In this document: positions 24,566-33,849 of the stretch, in pieces
How positions within the stretch are numbered: the first letter of the stretch is position 1
How the letters are laid out: each line of letters begins with the position of its first letter
Source: an uncultured Clostridia bacterium
Lineage (GTDB): Bacteria > Bacillota > Clostridia > Peptostreptococcales > Anaerovoracaceae
Assembly: GCA_934281605.1 (NCBI GenBank)
Contig: CAKQXD010000003.1
Span: forward strand, 62,001-126,000
Direction: 5' to 3'
DNA length: 64,000 nt
Notes under the pieces: model-generated
What the model was told of the DNA's origin: nothing
The model's input: only the letters and a program-made list of their open reading frames with translations
The model's database searches: none
Made by a program: the position numbers and the translations under genes

Positions 24566-25780
24566 TTACATCTTACTATCTAGTGACTTGCCAGTTTCAA
24601 TATGTTCAAAATTAGGCAAGTAATCTTTCAGAATCCTAACAATAGTTTCTTTTGTTGTAACTTCATCCTCAAATACACTATTTAATTCAAATAAAAGTTT
24701 TTTCAGTTTTTCCTTATCCGGATATGGTTTATTAGTTACAATACCAAGTGCTTTAAATCTATCCACATCTAGACTTTCATGCTCAGTGTAAAATTCTTCA
24801 AAAGCCTTTTCACCCGAAGTATCCGAAACAGAAAAATGTACAGGATACTTTAAACTTCCTGTTTTCAAAAGTGTCGATTTTTCAATAGCTTCTTCATCTG
24901 TTTCACATTCAAAGACTTCGTAGCCCATCTCATTTAATAGATTTCGAGCAATTTCATCAAAAGTCATCATTTGTTCTTCCACTAATTTCGGAAAGAAAAT
25001 CTCACGATTTTTTCCCAATATACAAGATAATAAGCAAATCTGCCCACTTTCTTCTGGCGAAACAAAATATCTTCGAACATCTGACGGCGATCCTATTGGC
25101 TGCATTTTCTGAAGACGCTCTAAAAATCCCGCTGGAAGTGATCCATTTGAAAAAGCTACATTTGCAAAGCGAGCAGTTTTCACTGGGAATTTATCCGAAT
25201 ATGAAAAAATTAAATCCTCCATAATTCGTTTGCTTGCTCCCATAATATTAACCGGATTAGCTGCTTTATCTGTAGATACACAAAAATATTCTTGCGGAGG
25301 AAATTTTGCTAATAAATCCAATAGTAATTTAGCATTGAGTATATTATTCTTAATAAGAGCTTCTACAGAAAAAATATCTTTTTCTGATCTGACATGTTTA
25401 TGTGCAGAAAAATTAGCAACGATATCAAATCCCTCATGTTTTATAAACATCTTTTTAAATATATTAGAACTAAAATCAATCGGATAGGTAATATACTTAG
25501 CCGGAACAGTGAACTCCTTTCTCGATCTCAAATCTCGTGTTAATTCTGCTAATGCATTTTCATTCGTATCAACAACAATTAGGGATGCCGGATGATAGGG
25601 GAGAATCGCACGGATAAACGAGGAACCTATTGAACCGGCCCCTCCAATTACGAGAACAGAATTACCGTTGATTCGTTCTGTAAGAAATTCTTTATTTTCT
25701 TCAATATCTTTGAGAAACATACTCTCTGGTCGCTTTGTAACATATTTACTGATAAAGTTTTCTAAATTAAACAAGATCAC
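24566..25780 (-). CDS. Nucleotide-sugar 4,6-dehydratase (LegB/PseB-like)
   Basis: A 404-residue polysaccharide-biosynthesis SDR. VIGGAGSIGSSFIRA is the NAD site, and CVSTDKAANPVNIMGASKR covers the active-site Ser-Thr-Asp and the atypical Met-x3-Lys of inverting or retaining 4,6-dehydratases. It lies upstream of LegC. It lacks the membrane part of the FlaA1/CapD-type dehydratase encoded elsewhere in the operon. The start is GTG at 25780 or, better spaced from GGAGG, TTG at 25774. Confidence 0.78.
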   Translation of the reverse strand: MILFNLENFISKYVTKRPESMFLKDIEENKEFLTERINGNSVLVIGGAGSIGSSFIRAILPYHPASLIVVDTNENALAELTRDLRSRKEFTVPAKYITYPIDFSSNIFKKMFIKHEGFDIVANFSAHKHVRSEKDIFSVEALIKNNILNAKLLLDLLAKFPPQEYFCVSTDKAANPVNIMGASKRIMEDLIFSYSDKFPVKTARFANVAFSNGSLPAGFLERLQKMQPIGSPSDVRRYFVSPEESGQICLLSCILGKNREIFFPKLVEEQMMTFDEIARNLLNEMGYEVFECETDEEAIEKSTLLKTGSLKYPVHFSVSDTSGEKAFEEFYTEHESLDVDRFKALGIVTNKPYPDKEKLKKLLFELNSVFEDEVTTKETIVRILKDYLPNFEHIETGKSLDSKM

Positions 25781-25851
25781 TCCTCCTTACACACATATAC
25801 CTATAATTCTATTGAAAATACCATTCACGAACTCAATACCTTGTAGCGTTG

Positions 25852-27033
25852 TCATTTCATAACTTGTAGTATTACTTTTATAATATTATGTGCTGCCTGC
25901 TCTTTATTCTTAAAACACTCTAATCCATTTCGCAATTGTTCTTGTATCTTAACATTCTGCAAGCAACTACAAATTGCAGGTTTTAAATCCTGGAAAGAAT
26001 TAACTTCTACGGCAATGCCTAATTGACTATATCTCACTTCATTTACAGAATTAACTAATACTGTTACCAAGGGTTTCCCCATCAATGCTCCTTCCAGACC
26101 CGCAGTCGAATAATGCGTTATTAATAAATCGCTGATTGCAATGATATATTTTAGCTCGCCTTCTTTTGTAATTAGAACATTTTCACTATTCAAGCAAGCA
26201 ATAGAATCATCATTTGGATGCGGTCTAATAATAATCATTTGATTTGGATTATTCCTAGCATATTCAAGTAATATCTGAATCGTCATTTCCGTGTCAGGAT
26301 TTTGGGGTTGTCCTAAATAGGTGATTACTTTATCATAATTCCTCTTAAGATTCTTTCTATAACCATTCTCAATGTCTTCATCTACTACTAAATTCTCTTC
26401 AAAAACAGGCTGTCCTGTAACAACAACATTTTCTGCCGCCATATGCTCCTGATTTACCACATAATCCTTAGACCATTCATTCATGACGCAAAGTTTACAT
26501 GGATAATCAACTCGGCTAACTATTGGTAAATCAGCAACCTTAACCACTGGAATATTCATCTGACTTCCTGCGATTCCCGCAGCCTTTTCCATTCTAGGGC
26601 TTGTCGTAATAAGAAGGGCATCTGGCTTAATCAATTGAAGAATTTCTTTCATTGATTCAACCGGTAAAAATGCTTTTCTTCCTTCTTTCTCAAACAAAAT
26701 GGCTGCCTGCTCTGCACCATACTGATTTACTAAATCTAAATATCCTATACCAAAATATGCCACTGTGTCTTCATACTTAATTCCCGAATCCGGATTATGA
26801 TTTCCATCTGCTGCTTTTTTACCATATTCCAGAATTTTTTCATATGAACTTAGTTGGCAAGCCACCTCTGATATCGTAAGATGCGGTATCTGTTCATGAT
26901 CTAATACTTTAGCAGCCATGGTTAATGCTAAAATAATAAATTCTATATCTGATGATTTTTGCATTTCTTTATACAAAGATCTTATTATATTAACATGGCC
27001 ACCTCCATAAGTTACTGCCAAAATTTTTTTCAT
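25852..27033 (-). CDS. GT-B-fold glycosyltransferase-like protein
   Basis: A 393-residue protein with a glycine-rich start (ILAVTYGGGHVNI) and a C-terminal nucleotide-sugar site of the GT-B/2-epimerase type (IRPHPNDD, SDLLITHYSTAGLEGALMGKP). It is the only obvious GT-B-type glycosyltransferase in the operon and so is a candidate nonulosonate transferase. GGAG precedes the ATG. It resembles both UDP-GlcNAc 2-epimerases and CDP-glycerol transferases, and the exact family is not certain. Confidence 0.6.
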   Translation of the reverse strand: MKKILAVTYGGGHVNIIRSLYKEMQKSSDIEFIILALTMAAKVLDHEQIPHLTISEVACQLSSYEKILEYGKKAADGNHNPDSGIKYEDTVAYFGIGYLDLVNQYGAEQAAILFEKEGRKAFLPVESMKEILQLIKPDALLITTSPRMEKAAGIAGSQMNIPVVKVADLPIVSRVDYPCKLCVMNEWSKDYVVNQEHMAAENVVVTGQPVFEENLVVDEDIENGYRKNLKRNYDKVITYLGQPQNPDTEMTIQILLEYARNNPNQMIIIRPHPNDDSIACLNSENVLITKEGELKYIIAISDLLITHYSTAGLEGALMGKPLVTVLVNSVNEVRYSQLGIAVEVNSFQDLKPAICSCLQNVKIQEQLRNGLECFKNKEQAAHNIIKVILQVMK

Positions 27034-27045
27034 TCACATCTCCTT

Positions 27046-28242
27046 TTAAATTTTTCGGTCTAAAAATTCCATTGCTTTTTCCAAAAGCATTTTACACTCT
27101 CCCGTCAACTGATTCGTAATCGTATCCGGATTTATTTTATTAATATATGCTATGCAACTACATAATTTTTCAAAATTTTCTTTCGAAAGTGTAATACTTT
27201 CCGCCCCTAAAAATTCTTTTATCTTTACAACCACTTGTTCTGTCAAATACTGATGGTGATGCCCTGCCCATGGTTTTTTATCCTGATCAGTAAAAGCCAA
27301 ACATTCTTCTACTTTATTCAGACTATCAAATTGTTTTCCCAAAAACATCCTCAATGCCCCTTGTACAATCAATCGTGCAGAATAAACTCCATCTTTTCTA
27401 GAAGAGATTGTATACCAAGATCCTGAATTATTGGAATATATTACAGAATTGATTTCCAAAATATACGGAATATCATTCTCAACAATAATGTCTGCCCGAA
27501 CCAAACCCAAAGCATTGATGTGTTGAACAAGATTTACTGCTGCCTCTTTTACACGTTTTTCAACCTCTAATTCCAATGGAGCCGAATAAGATTCAAAAAA
27601 GCCTTTAAGCTCGTCATCCTGGGCCTTACTCCAATATAATACGCCCTCTACTTGAATCGATTCGCCATCATTTAATATAACTACCGAACAATCATTTCCA
27701 TGAATATATTGCTCTAGTAGTACGCTTTCTTCATTTATAAAGAGCTCACGTACAACTTCTATTAATTCTTCAAGGCTTTTTACCAACTGAGGGGTCACAA
27801 TGTCTTTAATGGATTTAACAACTACAGGAAACTTGATATTTTTCAATTGTGTAATCCAATCCGTCCCCTTTTTAATTTCACAGTAATCCGGCGTTCTTAA
27901 CCCAATTTCCTTCATCACATTTTTCAGAGCATATTTATTATTACACAAAAGCGATACCTCAGGATTAATATTGATTTGTATGCCCTGTTCTTTCAAGTAC
28001 TGCGCTAATTCTATCGCTAAAATATGTCCTGTCGCAAAAATCACTTTATCTACATGAAAAGCTTGAAAAAATGAAAAAATTTCTTCTTTTCTGCTTAAAT
28101 CCACACAAATATGTGCATCTGAAACAGCCACACCATTCTCGCCTCTTTTCCCTGCAACTAATGCACTTTTGTAGCCCCATTTGTGTACCTCTTTTGCAAT
28201 CGATTCTCCACTTTTTCCTGCAACAATACCTATATATTCCAT
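27046..28242 (-). CDS. ATP-grasp ligase
   Basis: A 398-residue ATP-grasp protein with an N-terminal pre-ATP domain (GIVAGKSGESIAKEV), the central ATP-binding lysine in FPVVVKSIKD, EQYIHGNDCSV and a metal-binding YILEINSV. Enzymes of this type join a carboxylate to an amine or thiol through acyl phosphate. The start was placed at ATG 28242 after AAGGTG; a GTG nine bases upstream overlaps that site. Its presence in a glycan operon suggests amide decoration of a sugar with an amino acid or other acid (inference). Confidence 0.75.
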   Translation of the reverse strand: MEYIGIVAGKSGESIAKEVHKWGYKSALVAGKRGENGVAVSDAHICVDLSRKEEIFSFFQAFHVDKVIFATGHILAIELAQYLKEQGIQININPEVSLLCNNKYALKNVMKEIGLRTPDYCEIKKGTDWITQLKNIKFPVVVKSIKDIVTPQLVKSLEELIEVVRELFINEESVLLEQYIHGNDCSVVILNDGESIQVEGVLYWSKAQDDELKGFFESYSAPLELEVEKRVKEAAVNLVQHINALGLVRADIIVENDIPYILEINSVIYSNNSGSWYTISSRKDGVYSARLIVQGALRMFLGKQFDSLNKVEECLAFTDQDKKPWAGHHHQYLTEQVVVKIKEFLGAESITLSKENFEKLCSCIAYINKINPDTITNQLTGECKMLLEKAMEFLDRKI

Positions 28243-28255
28243 TTTTCTCACCTTT

Positions 28256-28819
28256 TTAATTTACACCTTTTTTTAATAAAACAATTTTAATTGTTCCTAA
28301 AAATATCTTAAAATCTGTTCGCACAGAAATATCTTTTACATACTGATTCTCCCAATATTCTACTTCTTCGATAGATAAGGAACTCCTCCCATTAACTTGC
28401 GCATATCCTGTTATTCCTGGCTTTAGGCAATATTTATCAATATTATAGTCAACGTTGTCATGATAGACACCCGGCCTGAATCCAATAAAGCTCATATCGC
28501 CCTTAAGAATATTTATAATTTGTGGTAATTCATCTAGGCTTGTTTTCCTCAAAAATGCTCCCACTTTTGTAATTCTAGTATCATTAGCCTCCGTATGTTT
28601 CGGTCCAATGGACTCTGCGTTCTTAACCATAGTTCTAAATTTATAGATATAGAAAGGTTTTCCATATTGTCCTGTTCGTAACTGCTTAAAAATCACTGGA
28701 CGCCCATCATTAATTAATATTGCAACGGAAATACAACTAAGCGGAATCAATAACAAAATCAACAATATAACCGCACATAAAACATCTAAAATTCTTTTTA
28801 TATATTTACTATAAAACAT
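28256..28819 (-). CDS. Initiating sugar transferase (PglC/WcaJ C-terminal type)
   Basis: A 187-residue bacterial sugar transferase. One N-terminal membrane segment (ILDVLCAVILLILLLIPLSC) is followed by the catalytic domain (RPVIFKQLRTG, YKFRTM, DELPQIINILKGDMSFIGFRPG). It moves a phospho-sugar from a nucleotide sugar to undecaprenyl phosphate and starts the repeat unit. The small size equals PglC, which uses UDP-diNAc-bacillosamine; the neighbouring PglF-like dehydratase fits that substrate class. Confidence 0.9.
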   Translation of the reverse strand: MFYSKYIKRILDVLCAVILLILLLIPLSCISVAILINDGRPVIFKQLRTGQYGKPFYIYKFRTMVKNAESIGPKHTEANDTRITKVGAFLRKTSLDELPQIINILKGDMSFIGFRPGVYHDNVDYNIDKYCLKPGITGYAQVNGRSSLSIEEVEYWENQYVKDISVRTDFKIFLGTIKIVLLKKGVN

Positions 28820-28893
28820 CCTATTTTATACAAGACTATTTTACATGATCAAATAATCTATTATCCTTTCTAAATTATTTTTATCAATTAATT

Positions 28894-30714
28894 TTATTGA
28901 GGTTGATACGTATCACATATTTTTTTAATTTCATTTTTTATGGCATCTCCATTTTCGTAAGCTTTTTGAATTAAAATCTTTAGATTTTTTAAAAACAAAT
29001 CATCATCTAATTCTATAGGCTTTCCAATAAAAATCAAATCATTGCTTGTGCTTTGTAAACCCTCTTCTGCCATAAGCAATTCTTCATATAATTTTTCTCC
29101 CGGCCGTAATCCCACAATCTCAATTTTAATATCACGATCAGGAACATACCCTTTCATTTTTATCAAGTTAACGGCTAAATCATAAATTTTTACAGGTTGT
29201 CCCATATCTAAAACAAAGATCTCGCCTCCTTTAGCCATTAATCCTGCCTTTAAAACTAGAGAAACAGCTTCACTAACAGTCATAAAGAAACGAGTGATTT
29301 CTTTATGTGTTAAAGTAATTGGGCCACCAGATTCAATTTGTTTCAAAAATAGTGGTATAACAGATCCATTACTTCCTAAAACATTCCCAAAACGTACCGC
29401 TACAAATTCAGTATTTGATCTTCTGTTATAAGCTTGTACAATCATTTCACAAATACGTTTCGTTGCTCCCATAACATTAGTAGGACGAACAGCTTTATCT
29501 GTTGAAATCAAAACAAAACGCTGCACACCATATTGATCAGCCAACCGAGCCATATTATAAGTTCCCTTACAATTGTTTTTCACCGCCTCGTTAGGGGAAT
29601 ATTCCATCAACGGAACATGCTTGTGTGCTGCAGCATGATATACAATTTGTGGATGATATTTTTGGAATATACTATCCATGCGATCATAATCCCTCACAGA
29701 AGCAATAAGAACTTCTACATCTGCTTGTGGATAATATTGCTTTAATTCCATTTGAAGCTCATAAGCTCCATTTTCATAAATATCTATTACTAACAGTTTT
29801 CCCGGATTGTTCGCAATAATCTGTCTGCAAAGTTCTGACCCAATAGTCCCCCCTCCACCTGTAACCATAATTGTTTTTTGTGAAACAAAGGTTGCAAGCT
29901 CCGAGTTCTTAATAACTACAGCTTCTCTCCCTAATAAATCTTCATAATTAACCTCACGTACAGTTTGACTAAGAGACGAAGTTAAGCTTGACGAAATCGC
30001 AGGAAGGCGTTTTAATTTGGCATCGGTCTCCTGACAAATATTTAAAATCTCACGAATCGTCACCGATGAGGCAGATGGGATTGCAATGATAATTTCATCA
30101 ATCTGGTATTTTTTTGCCATATAAGGAATATCGTTTCGATTTCCCACGATAGGTATGCTATGGATATACTTTCCCTTCTTTGCAGGGTTATCATCTATAA
30201 GGCATACTACCTTACAATCACCTGGGCCATATTGTAACTCTTTAATCAACAATGAAGCGGCAGCTCCTGCACCAATAATCATCACATTTTTATTATGATT
30301 AGTTTTCTCATGCTTGCGTTTAAATTGTCTAAAAATCCGAAGCGACGACCTTGATATTTCTAACAATACAAACAAAAATATCCAATTAAACACAAAGAAA
30401 CTACGCGGCATGCTCACCTGCATCAGTAATCTGTAACCAACATACAAAGCCTCTATAACTAATGACGCTTTAAAAATTGAAATCATTTCATCAATTCCAA
30501 TGTAAGACCATACCCGATTATATAAACGGAATAATGCAAGCACAAATATTGTAATGCATATATCCGCAGGCAAACAACTAATTGCTGTATCTAAATATGA
30601 ACTGCTCATTGTAAAAATGCCGAATCGCAAAGCCAACGGCATAATTGAACTAAAAATTACAATTGCAATGTCAACTATTACCAAAATTAACACTCTAATC
30701 TTTTTCGTATTCAT
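28894..30714 (-). CDS. Membrane-bound UDP-GlcNAc 4,6-dehydratase (PglF/CapD family)
   Basis: A 606-residue protein with several N-terminal membrane helices (1-120), a first Rossmann domain (VMIIGAGAAASLLIKEL, about 145) and the SDR dehydratase domain (MVTGGGGTIGSELCRQI, about 283). STDKAVRPTNVMGATKR carries the active site with Met in place of Tyr. It should make UDP-4-keto-6-deoxy sugar for the first sugar of the repeat unit. Length and order match PglF/WbpM/CapD. It is encoded just upstream of the initiating transferase gene. Confidence 0.9.
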   Translation of the reverse strand: MNTKKIRVLILVIVDIAIVIFSSIMPLALRFGIFTMSSSYLDTAISCLPADICITIFVLALFRLYNRVWSYIGIDEMISIFKASLVIEALYVGYRLLMQVSMPRSFFVFNWIFLFVLLEISRSSLRIFRQFKRKHEKTNHNKNVMIIGAGAAASLLIKELQYGPGDCKVVCLIDDNPAKKGKYIHSIPIVGNRNDIPYMAKKYQIDEIIIAIPSASSVTIREILNICQETDAKLKRLPAISSSLTSSLSQTVREVNYEDLLGREAVVIKNSELATFVSQKTIMVTGGGGTIGSELCRQIIANNPGKLLVIDIYENGAYELQMELKQYYPQADVEVLIASVRDYDRMDSIFQKYHPQIVYHAAAHKHVPLMEYSPNEAVKNNCKGTYNMARLADQYGVQRFVLISTDKAVRPTNVMGATKRICEMIVQAYNRRSNTEFVAVRFGNVLGSNGSVIPLFLKQIESGGPITLTHKEITRFFMTVSEAVSLVLKAGLMAKGGEIFVLDMGQPVKIYDLAVNLIKMKGYVPDRDIKIEIVGLRPGEKLYEELLMAEEGLQSTSNDLIFIGKPIELDDDLFLKNLKILIQKAYENGDAIKNEIKKICDTYQPQ

Positions 30715-30744
30715 TTACTCGCTTCCTAACTTCCCAATAATATC

Positions 30745-32157
30745 TTATAAAACATTCTGTTTCTTTTCCCTTTGATTCGAAAAAAACAAAGGCGCTAAGG
30801 ATACATAATAAATAAGAATAAACCCTCTCTCCATAGGCAATATGCCCGTATCAAACATCGTTAACAGAAAAAAAGGTATATATACTAGGCTTTGAAAGAT
30901 ACAACAACTATCTGCTAAAGATTTCTTAAGAAAATTTTTTATTAAGCTTATTCCCACAAAGACTGTAAATAAAAAATATAATATTCCTGTTAAAATCCCC
31001 GCTTTATATGCCAATTCAATATATTGATTATGTGCATATTCGGTATCAACAAACATCAACTTCGATTTTCCGCGAAACGTCATGTGTGAAAAATATTCAT
31101 TCCATATAGCTAGCCTGCCCCTTGACATTACATTCAATTTCTGATATAGCTCCCCGTGATTGGAACTTTCTTTTTCTATGTTCTCGATTTTCTGACTCAC
31201 TATATTATCGCGCTCGCTTTTTAGGGTATTAGTATCACTCGATTCTTTCTTTTGAGTTGTTCCATCGACAATAATCGTATTCTTATTAGGATGATTTAAA
31301 TCATAAATACTGCCCGAAACCTCCTTAATTAAAAAGACACTGAATCCAAACAATATTGCTATTAAACACGCAATCATAATCCACTTGAGAATATCATATT
31401 GATTTTGAGCTTTATTTCGCACACGACAATATGCAAAAATTGCTGTTAAAATACAAAGAAGCAGGGCGCAAATAGACCCCGATCTGGAATCTGCTAAATG
31501 AGTAACCGCTAATGATGCGGCAGCTATAAACCCATATAACCATTTCAGTCTGTCTTTTGTTAAGAGCATATACATCCCGCAGGCAATGCCTGGAACAAAT
31601 ATTTTAGCGACTCCATTAGGGTTAATATCAAATGGCGCATAACCAAAATACATTAAATGTTCGTAATACGAGCTACAACATACACATAAAAAGAATACTA
31701 TTAAAGAAAATATACAATAGCCCTGTGCAATACAATCGAATAATATATGCCAGTCCTTTCGGTTCCCCCAAACAAAATACAAGCACATAAAAACTACTAG
31801 AATAAAGACAGGAAACGCCTTATATGATGGCCCCATCTCGTGATCAAATGCTGCTATCAAAAGACATATTCCAATTAAGATGTATGGTATATATACTACT
31901 TTATTCCATTTTTCAATTTGTACTTCTTTATTCATGCTAAAAATAATGATGATACCAAATATCAAACATATAGCATAATCTCGAATCCCTCTATTAAGAC
32001 CCTGATACAGAAATATGTATTGAGATAAAAACTGCAATACAAAAATCGCAAAAAAACCTAGCATCACTACCAGATTTCGTTTATTTTCAGATATTCTGCA
32101 AGTAAACGTTTTATATATCGCATTTAAAATTGGTTTATATATGTATTGTAAAAACAT
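30745..32157 (-). CDS. O-antigen ligase/polymerase-type membrane protein (Wzy)
   Basis: A 470-residue polytopic membrane protein with about a dozen hydrophobic segments and a large polar loop at 300-370 (...DTEYAHNQYIELAYKAG...). That loop with the NxxxE pattern is typical of the Wzy_C family. It would polymerise lipid-linked repeat units outside the membrane. It has its own promoter (TTGACA-17-TAGACT) just upstream. Confidence 0.82.
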   Translation of the reverse strand: MFLQYIYKPILNAIYKTFTCRISENKRNLVVMLGFFAIFVLQFLSQYIFLYQGLNRGIRDYAICLIFGIIIIFSMNKEVQIEKWNKVVYIPYILIGICLLIAAFDHEMGPSYKAFPVFILVVFMCLYFVWGNRKDWHILFDCIAQGYCIFSLIVFFLCVCCSSYYEHLMYFGYAPFDINPNGVAKIFVPGIACGMYMLLTKDRLKWLYGFIAAASLAVTHLADSRSGSICALLLCILTAIFAYCRVRNKAQNQYDILKWIMIACLIAILFGFSVFLIKEVSGSIYDLNHPNKNTIIVDGTTQKKESSDTNTLKSERDNIVSQKIENIEKESSNHGELYQKLNVMSRGRLAIWNEYFSHMTFRGKSKLMFVDTEYAHNQYIELAYKAGILTGILYFLFTVFVGISLIKNFLKKSLADSCCIFQSLVYIPFFLLTMFDTGILPMERGFILIYYVSLAPLFFSNQREKKQNVL

Positions 32158-32221
32158 CTTTACCTTGTATGATTAATATACACAAACTAATCATATTCCT
32201 TTCGCTCTTGCTTCACCCATA

Positions 32222-32250
32222 AGTCTATTGCTTTTTTTTAATTATGTCAA
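32222..32250 (-). promoter_or_regulatory. Promoter upstream of wzy-like gene
   Basis: Minus-strand TTGACA (32245-32250), 17 bases, TAGACT (32222-32227) within the 159-base gap between the flippase and polymerase genes. Confidence 0.6.
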
Positions 32251-32316
32251 GTTAATGTCTAATGATTATATTCGTAGATTGTTTTTATCCTCATAAACAT
32301 CAAAAGTCACTAATTA

Positions 32317-33849
32317 TTAATGGGAGTGACCAACTTTTTCTAATACCATTATCCAAACATCTTTAGCCTCTTTTACTCTAAAAATCCATAATGCAAAGAT
32401 ATATACTCCACTACTAATAAGTGCTTTTACGCATAAATTTACAAATATCATGTTGATATGTAGAAAATGGTTTGTTGCAATAATTGCTATAACTGCAACA
32501 GCGCAGACCCCTCCAAGTTTACCAAAAAATCCGAAAAGACGTGTGATTTTAAATTCGGTCACATTCTTCTTTACAGTAATGCATGATAACGTCGCAACAC
32601 ACACTGAAGCTAAACTTGTAGCAAGCGCAATTCCTACTACCCCCCATAAATGTGAAAAACAAATGCTCATTATAATATTAGCAGCAACACCTATCATTCC
32701 ATTAATCATAGCCTGTTTATTGGCATTATATGCATAGTGGGCTCTAATTAACACATCCCTTATTCCAATAAAAATCAGGCCTACACTATAAGCACCAAGT
32801 GCTAATGAAACATTTGCGGTTGACGAAGCGTTAAATGCCCCACGCTGGTACACAATACTTACAATATCTTTCGAATAGCCAATAAATAATATTGATATCA
32901 ATCCTAAAATAAGCGTTAGAATCCTAATGTATTTGTACAATGTCTCTAGTAATAATTTATCTTCTTTTTCAGCTACATAAGAACTAAAATATGAAAAAAT
33001 TACAGTGCATAAACCTCCAATCAAAATACTATGAATTGTATTGTATAAATATCCACTATACGATAATGTTGCAACGCTACCTTCCGGTAAACCAGATGCA
33101 ATCGCCTTATCTACAACGCTCTGTATTTGAACCACACCATAGCTCACAAATAATGGAAGACTTAATTTTAGTAATCGTCTTATGTTTACATCGAACTTTG
33201 GTTTGTATAAATGAAAACCAGTTTTCTTTATCATATAAACTAGTATAAATAAAGTTTCTAAGATGTAATAGGTAATTACACCTATTAAAATCGCACTAAT
33301 ACCTAATTTATGTGCAAAAAATACAATGGCAGATATAACACTTACGCTTCTAATTACACCTACTATTTTCCCCGGGAAAAAAACCTTTTCCGCCTCTAAT
33401 ACAGCATTGCTTACATAATATATAAACATATTGAGCATTGTAATACTAAATAATCGAATATATTTTGCAATCAATAAACTATCATTTCCTTTATAACCAG
33501 GAGCAATCACTAATGAAATTTGATTCGCAAATAACAAAAATACAATCATCAACACGAAAACAACTGGAGCTAGCGTAAGCAAAACATTTGAAATGAATTT
33601 ATGGCTTTCCGCTTTTCCTTTTGCAACAAGTGTATCTATATACATCGTTAAAAAGGTCACTGAAATTGCAGAAAAAATTGCAGCCCCCAAGTTTTCCATG
33701 AATTCAGACACAAGTAAAAATTTATCAATTTCTCCAGACGTTCCAAAGTATGCTGCAATAACTGCCTGTTTTAAAAATCCAATTAATTTAACAACCAGCA
33801 ACGTTATCACTACTATTTTTACTGAACTAAATATGCTTTTTTTTGCCAT
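32317..33849 (-). CDS. MurJ/Wzx-type lipid-linked oligosaccharide flippase
   Basis: A 510-residue polytopic protein of the MVF (MurJ/MviN) family with about 14 hydrophobic segments (opening KLIGFLKQAVIAAYFG). In this operon it most likely flips lipid-linked repeat units. The start may be ATG 33849, or TTG 33873 if the upstream GGAGG region is translated. The gene overlaps the upstream membrane-protein gene. Confidence 0.82.
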   Translation of the reverse strand: MAKKSIFSSVKIVVITLLVVKLIGFLKQAVIAAYFGTSGEIDKFLLVSEFMENLGAAIFSAISVTFLTMYIDTLVAKGKAESHKFISNVLLTLAPVVFVLMIVFLLFANQISLVIAPGYKGNDSLLIAKYIRLFSITMLNMFIYYVSNAVLEAEKVFFPGKIVGVIRSVSVISAIVFFAHKLGISAILIGVITYYILETLFILVYMIKKTGFHLYKPKFDVNIRRLLKLSLPLFVSYGVVQIQSVVDKAIASGLPEGSVATLSYSGYLYNTIHSILIGGLCTVIFSYFSSYVAEKEDKLLLETLYKYIRILTLILGLISILFIGYSKDIVSIVYQRGAFNASSTANVSLALGAYSVGLIFIGIRDVLIRAHYAYNANKQAMINGMIGVAANIIMSICFSHLWGVVGIALATSLASVCVATLSCITVKKNVTEFKITRLFGFFGKLGGVCAVAVIAIIATNHFLHINMIFVNLCVKALISSGVYIFALWIFRVKEAKDVWIMVLEKVGHSH

